A stretch of 64,000 nucleotides of DNA, taken from NCBI GenBank assembly GCA_902779395.1, contig CACZBK010000001.1:211066-275065 (forward strand), given 5' to 3'. The stretch's first letter is position 1. Each line of letters opens with the position of its first letter. Shown here in pieces: positions 27,837-36,240 of this stretch. This DNA comes from an uncultured Lachnospiraceae bacterium. Lineage in GTDB: Bacteria; Bacillota; Clostridia; Lachnospirales; Lachnospiraceae. The notes under the pieces were generated by a model. It made no database searches and had not been told where the DNA came from. It was given only the letters and a program-made list of their open reading frames with translations. A program made the translations under genes and the position numbers.

Positions 27837-29276
27837 TTATATGGAAACAAAAGCCGGCACAATGATCACTACCATAACTATCGCCAGCATCAACACCATG
27901 GGCAGTAAAAGCTTTGTCCCTGCCTCCTCACCCATGCGTCTGGCATTCGCTTTCCTCTCCTGCAGGGCATCTTTACACTCACTTCGCATGGAGCTTAAAA
28001 AGCCTGCGGCACCAAGCCTGGCATTCTGCTCCAGCAATGATACGAGTTTTACATATCTCTGAAGCCTGCATCGTTTTGCAAAATGCTGATATGCTGCCAG
28101 TTCACTCACTCCGCTGTCCATTTCCCTGCAGCTTAAGAGCATCTCCTCATACACATACCGCTTTATACCTTTCTGCTGATACTCCGAAACCATCTTTCTC
28201 CAGGCAACGCGTATACTCATCCCCGCACCTATGTAGAGTGATAATTTGCTTACCATTTCCGGATAGTCCTGTATCAATTGCTCATCCCGTTCTTTTATCT
28301 TTTTATCCAGATCTTTATCCCTTCCCAGATACACAACCGCAACTGCAGCCAGTATCATCACCACCAGTATCCCGGTACTGCTTTTCTTTCTCTCCTGCCA
28401 TGTGACTTTTATCCCTTCCACATCCTCGGGAAGTTTAAAGAGTTCTTCATTTTTGCTTTTATCGGAAGCCTCCGAAAGAGCCGTTTCGATACTCTTTTTT
28501 ATCTTTTCCGCTGCACTGACCTCTTTGGGATATACCATCACGGAAAAGCTGTGTGTCTCATCATGTCCTTCATAAGTTATATGAGCCTCGATCTCACATA
28601 AAGTCCCTTCCGGGGAGATATCTTCCTTTATCTCGCCCATACGGTTAAATACTTCCCTGTTTTTAAAGTCCCATTCCACATAGAACGGATACCCTTTTAT
28701 CTCACTTACGGGATTTAAATCTTCCCTTACCTGATCGGGACCTGTATTTTTCCCCAATAAGGTCTTTTCCAGTTCCTGATAAAATACCGGCATCAGCTCT
28801 CTGATCTCTTCCTCTGTATAGACGCGTTCCAGAACAGACACATCCACGGTATTTACCTGTCCTTCCATTTCCGCATCAAGCTCTACACTGTATTTCCCCC
28901 TGCCGTATTCCCTGCGCATCAGACTTGCGTTTTCACCAAGAAGCGATTCCCCGGACTCACTGTAAGTGATAAGAAGCGTAAAGATCATTCCCACCATCAG
29001 GATAAGAAAACACAATCCGCACTTCTTTACGAACAGTATCCTTGATGACCTTTTTGCGTCTGCTGCCGGTTCAAGCATCCTGAGCCTTTCTTCATTGTGA
29101 GAGAACACTTTTTTCCTAAACCTGCTTCCCCTCAAAAGCCTCTCCATCCATACAGCCATCCGAAAGAAAGGCTTAGTCACCGCAGATGCTTCGCATTCTG
29201 CCGGAACCTCTTCCTTTGCACAGATCAAAGCAAGTATTGTTAACACGACTATTATCGTTGCTGCAAATATGATCAT
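27837..29276 (-). CDS. tadC: TadC-like platform protein with a large extracytoplasmic insertion
   Basis: A 479-residue protein, much longer than usual TadC (about 300). Membrane segments are at about 1-19, 86-106, 301-318 and 455-478. The T2SF-like part runs from about 335 to the end (SLYIGAGMSIRVAWRKM, LQRYVKLVSLLEQNARLG, GTKLLLPMVLMLAIVMV). Between the second and third membrane segments lies a 195-residue soluble domain with no recognised motif. The gene lies between tadB and flp. Confidence 0.8.
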   Translation of the reverse strand: MIIFAATIIVVLTILALICAKEEVPAECEASAVTKPFFRMAVWMERLLRGSRFRKKVFSHNEERLRMLEPAADAKRSSRILFVKKCGLCFLILMVGMIFTLLITYSESGESLLGENASLMRREYGRGKYSVELDAEMEGQVNTVDVSVLERVYTEEEIRELMPVFYQELEKTLLGKNTGPDQVREDLNPVSEIKGYPFYVEWDFKNREVFNRMGEIKEDISPEGTLCEIEAHITYEGHDETHSFSVMVYPKEVSAAEKIKKSIETALSEASDKSKNEELFKLPEDVEGIKVTWQERKKSSTGILVVMILAAVAVVYLGRDKDLDKKIKERDEQLIQDYPEMVSKLSLYIGAGMSIRVAWRKMVSEYQQKGIKRYVYEEMLLSCREMDSGVSELAAYQHFAKRCRLQRYVKLVSLLEQNARLGAAGFLSSMRSECKDALQERKANARRMGEEAGTKLLLPMVLMLAIVMVVIIVPAFVSI

Positions 29277-29301
29277 TTTCCACCTTTCTCCTTTTTCATA
29301 T

Positions 29302-30111
29302 TTAATATGCTATATCCAGTATCTTCTCAGCCAGCAGATATGCCGCAATATATACCGTCAGCATTACGCTCATTACCGCAACTCCGAACACACTGTGGTA
29401 AAGAGGATCAAAAAAGCCGGGAGAAGTAGTATCTATATAGAGGATTATCCCGAAAGGTACCAGATCCATAATCTTCTGCTCCATCTTCTTTGATGAGATC
29501 TGCATCGATATCTCCCGCTCCACCTCGATCCGGTCACTGATAAGATCTGCGGTATTATGCAGTATCGCCGGCAGATCGCCCCCGCTACGCTTAGCTATAC
29601 GGAATACCTCTGCAAAATCCGTTATATCCTGTATATGTGCACGTGCAGCCAGATCATCCAGCGCATCTTCTATATTTTCGTTATTCTTAAGCCTGCGTGC
29701 TATCAGTTTAAGCTCTTTACTTATCATTGCATCACTCCCGTATAAAAGCCTCATATCCTCATAGGAATGCACGAAAGCATTTTCTACGGAATAGCCTGCC
29801 TGAAGCGAAGCTATCACGGCATGCATCATCTCACGAAACTGCAGCATCAGCTCACGTCTTCGTTTCTGCACCATATTCCTGCGCTCCCTTATAAGGATTA
29901 TCAAAAGAAACGGAAGGGCTATAAAGAATGCTGTTATCGAACGATAGAATACGTATGCTATCAGCATTATCAGCGCTAAACCCTTTATCAGAGCAAAAAG
30001 CCACTCTGAAGGACTTAACAGGTATCCGTCATAATCCCGCTGCACGGAGTTTTTCCCGGTGCTCCAGCGTATTTCTTTTTTTAAGGCTCCCAATGATCCT
30101 GCCCTGTTCAT
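29302..30111 (-). CDS. tadB: TadB-like platform protein
   Basis: Starting at the ATG at 30111 (GAGGAGGG 5 nt upstream) the protein has 269 residues. It has membrane segments near residues 40-75 and at the C-terminus, and a T2SF domain with MMHAVIASLQAGYSVENAF and FRIAKRSGGDLPAIL. It forms the inner platform of the pilus motor together with TadC. This start puts 83 nt inside the end of tadA; a GTG near 30043 is an alternative with a poorer site. Confidence 0.83.
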   Translation of the reverse strand: MNRAGSLGALKKEIRWSTGKNSVQRDYDGYLLSPSEWLFALIKGLALIMLIAYVFYRSITAFFIALPFLLIILIRERRNMVQKRRRELMLQFREMMHAVIASLQAGYSVENAFVHSYEDMRLLYGSDAMISKELKLIARRLKNNENIEDALDDLAARAHIQDITDFAEVFRIAKRSGGDLPAILHNTADLISDRIEVEREISMQISSKKMEQKIMDLVPFGIILYIDTTSPGFFDPLYHSVFGVAVMSVMLTVYIAAYLLAEKILDIAY

Positions 30112-31246
30112 CTTCTCCCTCCTCTTCAAATTCATATAAAACAGCTGTTTCTATCACATCATCACGATATTCCAGTATCTCCACTACCTGCAGTACTTTA
30201 CGGCTCTTATCCCTTAGCCTTCCCAGATGTACTATCACGTCTATACCACTCGCAAGCTGTCCTCTTATGGCAGATAACGGAAGATCCATCCCCATAAGTA
30301 TCATCGTCTCCAGGCGCGAAAGCATATCTGCCGCACTGTTTGCATGTCCTGTCGATAACGAGCCGTCGTGTCCCGTGTTCATAGCCTGTACCATATCAAG
30401 AGCTTCGCTTCCCCTGACCTCTCCTACCACGATACGGTCCGGTCTCATCCTCAGGCTGGATCTTATAAGGTCCCTCATGCTTATCTCTTTGCACCCTTCC
30501 ACATTGGCATTACGGGTTTCCAGTCTTACGAGATTGGGGACCCCCTGTATCTGAAGTTCCGCGGAATCTTCGATAGTGATTATACGTTCATCCTTGGGAA
30601 TGAAGTTCGACAAGGCATTCAGAAAGGTTGTCTTTCCCGAACCGGTCCCGCCCGAAATGAATATGTTATATCCGGCCACTACCAGCTGCTTCAGGAAATC
30701 TATGACTTCCCGGGTGATAGCCCCGAAACGTTCAAGATCATCCATCTGTATAGGCTTTTCGGGAAAACGCCTTATCGTCACTATAGGTCCGTTTAAAGCC
30801 ACCGGTGCGAGCACCACATTTACTCTGGACCCGTTTGCAAGTCGTGCGTCCACTATCGGCGACGCTTCATTCACCGTCCGGTTGCAGCTTGCCACTATCT
30901 GCTGTATCACATCTTCCAGTTTTTCTTCGGAGGAAAAACTTTTTTCCCATCTGAACAGCCTGCCGGCTCGTTCCACAAAGATATTATCCTTTCCGTTGAT
31001 CATTATCTCCGTAACCTTCGGATCATCCGTAAGTTCCTGAAGTATATCCAGACGTCTGATGGTATAAAACATATCCTTTGAAAGCTCCTGCTTTTCCAAA
31101 AGACTCAGTCCCAGACTTCTTCCCTGCTCCATGATGGTTTCGTCTATTATCGTTCTTACCTCATCATCACTCAGCTCTTTCTCCATGGAAAAACGGCTCA
31201 TTATGCTGTCTTTAAGCTTTTGTCTTATATCTTCCAAATCCCTCAT
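30029..31246 (-). CDS. tadA: TadA/CpaF-type pilus ATPase
   Basis: A 405-residue cytoplasmic ATPase of the type II/IV secretion superfamily. Walker A FISGGTGSGKTTFLNAL, the Asp box IITIEDSAELQ, Walker B region RPDRIVVGEVRGSEALDM, and the His box STGHANSA are intact. It powers pilus extrusion and possibly retraction. It shares a 4-nt overlap with the TadZ-like gene and a long overlap with tadB. Confidence 0.93.
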   Translation of the reverse strand: MRDLEDIRQKLKDSIMSRFSMEKELSDDEVRTIIDETIMEQGRSLGLSLLEKQELSKDMFYTIRRLDILQELTDDPKVTEIMINGKDNIFVERAGRLFRWEKSFSSEEKLEDVIQQIVASCNRTVNEASPIVDARLANGSRVNVVLAPVALNGPIVTIRRFPEKPIQMDDLERFGAITREVIDFLKQLVVAGYNIFISGGTGSGKTTFLNALSNFIPKDERIITIEDSAELQIQGVPNLVRLETRNANVEGCKEISMRDLIRSSLRMRPDRIVVGEVRGSEALDMVQAMNTGHDGSLSTGHANSAADMLSRLETMILMGMDLPLSAIRGQLASGIDVIVHLGRLRDKSRKVLQVVEILEYRDDVIETAVLYEFEEEGEDEQGRIIGSLKKRNTLEHREKLRAAGL

Positions 31247-32247
31247 TTTTCATCCTCCAGAAGCTTTCTCACATATACCGCAAGGTCGGAATATGGCAGT
31301 TCCTCTATGCTGGACGGGAGTTTCTTTATCCTCGGAAGCTCAAATTTCTGCGACCTGTCAAGGACATCTTCATAATCCAGACTTTTTAAAAGCTCTTCAT
31401 ATTGCTCAATCCTGGATAACGCCATCCCTTCCCTGTCCAGTATCGTATAGATACGATCGCACTGCCTTAACACATTCAAAAGCCCGTGTACCATTTCGGA
31501 AAGGTCCAGTATCACATGATCGTAAGAGCCTATCTCCTTTAAAGTATCGATCAGCATCAGCCAGCTTTCCTCCCTTACCTGACCAAGGTCCACAAAAGAA
31601 AACGCAGGCGATATATAATCCAGTCCGTTTACATTTCCCACCATGCTCTCCAGTTTGTATAGCAGCCTTTCCCTGCCTCCCTGCATGTAATAGACCAGAT
31701 CCGTAAGATCCCTGTCCGATGATCCGTTTAAAAGACCCGGCAGACCGGAAAACGGTTCAAAGTTCAGATAAAGTACACTGCCTTTCTTCGCCAGAAATTG
31801 ACCAAGGAGCAAGGAAACCGAAGTCTGAACCTCCCGGCAAACCGGCGAGAAAACCCCATATACTCTGGTTTTCTTATTACCTGCTGCTTTTACTTCCGTA
31901 CCCTTCGGTGCATAATTTTCCATGATCTCCTGCCTGATCTTTTCACCGGACTGGTACTTCCGTATGTATTCTTCATTCCCTGTGTCATCCTCTGTACCTT
32001 TAAGCAGTATCAGCTGTATCTCTCCATCCTTATCAAGTTCCCTTGCATCTTTGTAAAACCCTTCCGACGCCACTACCAGAGAAAACTTTTTCTTTTTCAT
32101 CTCCTGCCTGAACGCTTCCCTGTCCGTATAGCTGCATACGGTAAACGGGAAAGATTCCCTTCTGGATAAAAGTTCCTGCAGGCGGTAAACATATTCCTCA
32201 TCCCTGTCACACAAAGCCAAAATGCTTTTCATTACTTTCACTACCAC
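31243..32247 (-). CDS. tadZ: TadZ/CpaE-like localisation protein with deviant P-loop
   Basis: A 334-residue protein with a receiver-like N-terminal half (ILALCDRDEEYVYRLQELL, then SLVVASEGF) and a ParA/MinD-like C-terminal half (VYGVFSPVCREVQTSVSLLL, LYLNFEPFSGL, YDHVILDLSE). Position and order match TadZ, which places the pilus machinery. The Walker A region reads SPVCREVQTS where active members have KGGxGKT, so ATP hydrolysis is doubtful. Start choice is unclear: GTG at 32247 or, better spaced from AGGAAG, GTG at 32241. Confidence 0.75.
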   Translation of the reverse strand: MVVKVMKSILALCDRDEEYVYRLQELLSRRESFPFTVCSYTDREAFRQEMKKKKFSLVVASEGFYKDARELDKDGEIQLILLKGTEDDTGNEEYIRKYQSGEKIRQEIMENYAPKGTEVKAAGNKKTRVYGVFSPVCREVQTSVSLLLGQFLAKKGSVLYLNFEPFSGLPGLLNGSSDRDLTDLVYYMQGGRERLLYKLESMVGNVNGLDYISPAFSFVDLGQVREESWLMLIDTLKEIGSYDHVILDLSEMVHGLLNVLRQCDRIYTILDREGMALSRIEQYEELLKSLDYEDVLDRSQKFELPRIKKLPSSIEELPYSDLAVYVRKLLEDEK

Positions 32248-32660
32248 CTTCCTGTCATAACTATCAATGCGGCCAGCAGGATGGGAACGCTGAAATGCAG
32301 ATACGTACGTCCCTTAAAACGCTTTGCGATCATTGCGGGCAGTCCTATCAACAACGCTATCAGGAGAGAAAGCAGCAGAATTTTTATACCCGCATCAAAT
32401 CCCGTCATAGCGGCAAGGGCAGTTAAGAGCTTTCCGTCTCCACCCCGCATGGCCTTTATCATAAACAGCAGAAAGCAGATCCCGAATATCCCTGCTGATG
32501 CTGCTGCAGAAGAAAGCAGTCCCGGAAAGCCGGCCTTTTCATATCCGTGCAAAAGTCCGGCCACCAGTCCCGTTAAAGTTAAAGCATCAGGTATCCTGTC
32601 CGTCCAAAGGTCAGCCGTAACCGTCAGAACGAGCATGCATATCATCATCGCCATCGGCAT
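32241..32660 (-). CDS. A24 prepilin peptidase, second copy
   Basis: From the ATG at 32660 (GGGGAGG nine bases upstream) the protein has 139 residues. It is polytopic and has both catalytic aspartates: TADLWTDRIP (D17) and RGGDGKLL (D75), the canonical GxGD-type site. Its stop overlaps the AGGAAG ribosome-binding site of the TadZ-like gene, so it is the first gene of the Tad operon. Longer in-frame starts exist upstream but lack a good site. Confidence 0.85.
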   Translation of the reverse strand: MPMAMMICMLVLTVTADLWTDRIPDALTLTGLVAGLLHGYEKAGFPGLLSSAAASAGIFGICFLLFMIKAMRGGDGKLLTALAAMTGFDAGIKILLLSLLIALLIGLPAMIAKRFKGRTYLHFSVPILLAALIVMTGRW

Positions 32661-32744
32661 TCCGTATATCCTCCCCATACGAAAAAAACACGCAAAAACA
32701 CAAATAAAGCACAAACACTTACAAAACACATTATTTAGGGAATA

Positions 32745-32821
32745 CTGTTGATCGAACTATCCCTGACTACAGTTGCTAATACTGTACAGGGGGTCAACAG
32801 ACCGCCGCGGCGAAACGCCGC
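32745..32821. promoter_or_regulatory. Structured leader upstream of the Tad operon
   Basis: Nested inverted repeats fall in this 400-bp gap: CTGTTGA (32745-32751) with TCAACAG (32794-32800), enclosing CCCTG (32761-32765) with CAGGG (32787-32791). A third hairpin, GCGGCG-AAA-CGCCGC, lies at 32807-32821. AATACTGT also occurs twice, at 32741 and 32778. On the minus strand these would lie in the 5' leader of the Tad operon. I recognise no known riboswitch class. The AT-rich stretch 32870-32995 shows nothing else except a weak minus-strand promoter-like TTGCAT-N17-TAACAT. Confidence 0.45.
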
Positions 32822-32998
32822 TTCAACTTGAGGGGATGTTATCATGTTTTCCCGCTATATGCAAGGGCTATTTTTCTTATAATCAAAATGCAACCACCCG
32901 GAAAAATTTTTTTCTTCTTAAATAAAAAGCTGATTTTTGAGTCCGAAAAAAATTTTTTCAAGTCACATTATGTAACCTTTGTGCCAATGCCATCTTTG

Positions 32999-33027
32999 TT
33001 GACAATAATTTGGGCACGTCATATAAT
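32999..33027 (+). promoter_or_regulatory. Perfect consensus sigma-A promoter of the sensor-GGDEF gene
   Basis: TTGACA (32999-33004) and TATAAT (33022-33027) are exactly 17 bp apart. Transcription should start near 33034, leaving a leader of about 85-95 nt that contains a perfect 16-bp inverted repeat. Confidence 0.88.
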
Positions 33028-33045
33028 ATATGAGGTGTACTCTTT

Positions 33046-33082
33046 TTACAGTAAGCGCAATAAATCATTGCGCTTACTGTAA
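33046..33082 (+). repeat. Perfect 16-bp inverted repeat in the GGDEF gene leader
   Basis: TTACAGTAAGCGCAAT (33046-33061) is exactly repeated in reverse complement at 33067-33082, with a five-base loop AAATC. It lies about 12 nt after the predicted transcription start and ends about 35 nt before the start codon. No T-run follows, so it is not an intrinsic terminator. Operator or RNA-stability hairpin are the options. Confidence 0.85.
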
Positions 33083-33116
33083 CGCTCAGCGAGGATATAA
33101 CAGATCACGATAAGGA

Positions 33117-35066
33117 TTGAAAGAGATAGTGAACATACAGGGATCCACAGCAAAAAAGGTCAATAAAATAGCCGTTTTTACCAATGGATGGAGCTGTGAG
33201 TTTATAAGCGAAGTTTTTGAGGGTATACGCAAAGAAGCAGAGGCTGACTCTGTAGATATTTTTACGTTTGTTACCTATCTGCTGCCTAATGGTGTTAACA
33301 GTGTAGCACGCAATCAGCTGCAGCTCTTTCATCTTTTTAATCCTTCTGAATTTGACGGTATCATAGTACTTGCCAATACTTTTAATACCCCTGAAGAACT
33401 CACTGCCATCAAGGAGATCATCTCCAAAAGCAGCATACCTGCAGTAACTATAGCTCTGCATCTTCCCGGTGCGGCTCTTATCGGGGCCGATAATTATCGC
33501 GGTGCCTATGAACTCGCCAAACATCTGGTGGAAGAACACGGCTGTAAGGATATCGTTTTCATAAGCGGTTATGAAGGCAATGAAGAATGTACGATCCGCC
33601 AAAAAGCTCTGGAGGATGTGCTTGAAGAACATGGTCTTACTGTCAGGGAAACGGTATTCGGACATTTTGACTTTTATCTTTCTTCACACATCTGTGATGA
33701 CTGGATCAAAGAAGGAAAACCCTTACCGGATGCTTTTGTCTGTGCAAATGATCATATGGCACTCGGTTTTATCTCAAGCCTTTACCAGAACGGTATTGAT
33801 GTTCCCGGAAAAGTTCTGGTCACGGGCTATGACGATATTCTGGATGCGAGATTTTCGTACCCAGCTGTTGCCACGGTAACGAGGCATCTTGATAAACTGG
33901 GTTCGAATGCTTATAAAGAGCTTATCGATCAGATAAATAACCCCGATAGCAGCCGGGAGCTGATGTTTGAATCCCAGTTTATTCCAAACGAAAGCTGCGG
34001 TTGTCATCCTTCCAGATCGACCACAGAGATACGGCAGAAGAAGATGCGCCATTTCTTCCATGAAAACAACGAAACGACAATGGTCGACTTCTTCTTCCAG
34101 GAGATAAGAGTGGCCATGGCTCAGGTCGAGAACAAAGAGATGTTCCACGAGATCGCAAACAGGATACTTGGAAGAAGGGATTTCTTCGGTAAAGATTATT
34201 GTATTATCACTGAGCCGATATTCTTTGAACTTGATGACAATGCCATCCGTCAAGGCAGCCGGTATTTCCACGAAAAAATGGACGTCCTGTACCAGGCATG
34301 CAACGGAAAACCGGCAGAACTTCGTCAGTTTAACAGCTCTGAATTGTATCCGGATTACAAAAAAGAACCCGGAAAATCCAATGTTTATATCTTCTCAGCC
34401 ATGTACGGAAACAATATGTGCGTCGGCTATATGGCACTGAAAAACTATCCCTCCATTATATATGATCAGCGCTTTAAGCGATGGCTGAACAATATGGAGA
34501 GCCTGATGGTGACCGCAAGACAGTATGTATTCGCGCAGAAAGCCAACAAACAGCTTCGTGAAATATACATGAACGATTTCCTCACCGGAATGTATAACCG
34601 TACCGGCTGCGAGGATGTTCTTTACTCCTATATAGAGAACCGGATGGAAAAGGGTGAATATACCACTCTCCTCTTCGCAGACATCAATTTCATGAAAGAT
34701 ATAAACGACGGTTACGGACACTTAAACGGGGACCTTGCGATCAAAGCCACCGCAAAAGCCCTGAAAAGCTCCCTTTCCGATGACTGGCTCTTCGGAAGAT
34801 ACGGAGGGGATGAGTTTATAGCGGTAGGTCCCGGAGGAGAATCTATCGATATAGAAAGCTATCGTAAGGATTTTTCCGAAGCACTTGATAAGATCGCTGA
34901 ACACCTGAAGATAGGTTTCAGCCTTTCCGCAAGTCTGGGCTACTGCCTGATATCTCCGGATGACAACGGATATATCGGTGATTTTATCAGGATAGCCGAT
35001 ATGTCAATGTATGAAGAAAAACAAAAACTTCATGCCGAGCGTGAACGCGAACATAAAAAATCCTAA
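33117..35066 (+). CDS. Diguanylate cyclase with LacI-type ligand-binding sensor
   Basis: A 649-residue cytoplasmic protein without membrane segments. Residues about 15-300 match the periplasmic-binding-like domain of LacI regulators (KIAVFTNGWSCEF, FDGIIVLANTF, GADNYRGAYELAKHLVEEHG, FVCANDHMALGF, TGYDD), but there is no N-terminal HTH. A GAF-like region follows (about 330-470). The GGDEF domain (about 485-645) has RYGGDEF intact at 563-567, so c-di-GMP synthesis is likely; an RxxD inhibitory site is absent. The start is TTG (33117) just after AAGGA, or GTG (33129). It probably makes c-di-GMP in response to an intracellular sugar-like ligand. Confidence 0.88.
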   Translation: MKEIVNIQGSTAKKVNKIAVFTNGWSCEFISEVFEGIRKEAEADSVDIFTFVTYLLPNGVNSVARNQLQLFHLFNPSEFDGIIVLANTFNTPEELTAIKEIISKSSIPAVTIALHLPGAALIGADNYRGAYELAKHLVEEHGCKDIVFISGYEGNEECTIRQKALEDVLEEHGLTVRETVFGHFDFYLSSHICDDWIKEGKPLPDAFVCANDHMALGFISSLYQNGIDVPGKVLVTGYDDILDARFSYPAVATVTRHLDKLGSNAYKELIDQINNPDSSRELMFESQFIPNESCGCHPSRSTTEIRQKKMRHFFHENNETTMVDFFFQEIRVAMAQVENKEMFHEIANRILGRRDFFGKDYCIITEPIFFELDDNAIRQGSRYFHEKMDVLYQACNGKPAELRQFNSSELYPDYKKEPGKSNVYIFSAMYGNNMCVGYMALKNYPSIIYDQRFKRWLNNMESLMVTARQYVFAQKANKQLREIYMNDFLTGMYNRTGCEDVLYSYIENRMEKGEYTTLLFADINFMKDINDGYGHLNGDLAIKATAKALKSSLSDDWLFGRYGGDEFIAVGPGGESIDIESYRKDFSEALDKIAEHLKIGFSLSASLGYCLISPDDNGYIGDFIRIADMSMYEEKQKLHAEREREHKKS

Positions 35067-35114
35067 TGATAAAAACAATATGATCTGCATACCGGACATG
35101 TGATCCGGTACTAA

Positions 35115-35143
35115 AAAAGGCTTCCGCTTACCGGAAGCCTTTT
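35115..35143. terminator. Bidirectional terminator between GGDEF gene and fba
   Basis: AAAAGGCTTCCG (35115-35126) pairs perfectly with CGGAAGCCTTTT (35132-35143) around a five-base loop. The flanking A and T runs give U-tails in both directions, serving the convergent GGDEF (plus) and fba (minus) transcripts. Confidence 0.9.
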
Positions 35144-35165
35144 ATAATACATATTTATATTATGC

Positions 35166-36134
35166 TCAAGCCTTGCCCTCAGAACCAAGAACGTTCTTGA
35201 TCTTATGAGCTACCATATCCTTAACAGCCTGACGAGCGGGCTTTAAGTACTGTCTGGGATCGAAGTGATCGGGATGCTCTGCAAAGTACTTGCGGATATT
35301 ACCGGTCATAGCCAGACGGATATCGGAATCAATGTTGATCTTGCAAACTGCAAGCTCAGCAGCCTTACGAAGCTGCTCTTCAGGGATACCTACTGCATCG
35401 GGCATATTTCCGCCGTACTGGTTCACCATCTTAACGAATTCCTGAGGAACTGAAGATGATCCGTGAAGTACGATAGGGAAACCGGGCAGTCTCTTGATAC
35501 ACTCCTCGAGTACGTCAAAACGCAGCGGAGGGGGAACAAGGATACCGTCTGCATTTCTGGTGCACTGTGCAGCGGTGAACTTGTATGCACCGTGGCTGGT
35601 TCCTATAGCGATAGCAAGTGAATCACATCCGGTCTTGTCAACAAACTCCTCAACCTCTTCGGGACGGGTGTAAGCTTCCTTACCTGACTCAACTACCACT
35701 TCATCCTCGATACCTGCAAGAGTACCAAGCTCAGCCTCAACCACTACTCCGTGAGCATGTGCATACTCAACAACCTGCTTTGTAAGAGCGATATTATCTT
35801 CAAAGCTCTTTGAAGAAGCATCGATCATAACGGAAGTAAATCCGCCATCGATACAATCCTTGCAAAGCTCAAAGGTATCGCCGTGATCCAGATGAAGAGC
35901 AATGGGGATATCGGGATGCTCGATAACAGCAGCCTCAACCAGCTTAACAAGATAGGTGTGATTAGCATAAGCTCTTGCTCCCTTGGAAACCTGAAGGATA
36001 ACAGGGCTCTTAAGCTCATCAGCAGCCTCAGTTATACCCTGAACGATCTCCATGTTGTTCACATTGAATGCACCAATGGCATATCCGCCATTGTAGGCTT
36101 TTTTGAACATTTCAGTCGTAGTAACAAGTGACAT
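35166..36134 (-). CDS. fba: Class II fructose-bisphosphate aldolase
   Basis: A 322-residue zinc-dependent aldolase cleaving fructose-1,6-bisphosphate. Visible are GAFNVNNMEIVQGI, the metal-binding HLDHGDTFE, VEAELGTLAG, and VLHGSSSVP. Codon use looks strongly biased, as for highly expressed glycolytic genes. It stands alone, with its own promoter at 36204-36232 and a perfect terminator. Tagatose-bisphosphate aldolase belongs to the same family, but context favours glycolysis. Confidence 0.95.
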   Translation of the reverse strand: MSLVTTTEMFKKAYNGGYAIGAFNVNNMEIVQGITEAADELKSPVILQVSKGARAYANHTYLVKLVEAAVIEHPDIPIALHLDHGDTFELCKDCIDGGFTSVMIDASSKSFEDNIALTKQVVEYAHAHGVVVEAELGTLAGIEDEVVVESGKEAYTRPEEVEEFVDKTGCDSLAIAIGTSHGAYKFTAAQCTRNADGILVPPPLRFDVLEECIKRLPGFPIVLHGSSSVPQEFVKMVNQYGGNMPDAVGIPEEQLRKAAELAVCKINIDSDIRLAMTGNIRKYFAEHPDHFDPRQYLKPARQAVKDMVAHKIKNVLGSEGKA

Positions 36135-36203
36135 TTTAAAAACCTTCCTTTCTTTGGATTTTTTCCTGTTAACATTAGCGCGCTTAGACGCCTCTAACCA
36201 AGT

Positions 36204-36232
36204 AATATATCACTAAAAGCACATAAAAGCAA
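36204..36232 (-). promoter_or_regulatory. Predicted promoter of fba
   Basis: On the minus strand TTGCTT (36232-36227) and TATATT (36209-36204) are 17 bp apart, about 70 nt before the fba ATG. The -35 box touches the ribosome-binding site of the divergent methylase gene, whose own promoter I cannot place. Confidence 0.6.
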
Positions 36233-36240
36233 GGAAAAAT

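Noticed and set aside
32745-32821. c-di-GMP riboswitch in front of the Tad operon
   Set aside because: Expected GCAAA and tetraloop-receptor strings are not present on either strand.
33046-33082. Intrinsic terminator
   Set aside because: The hairpin is perfect but no T-run follows, and it lies right after the promoter.
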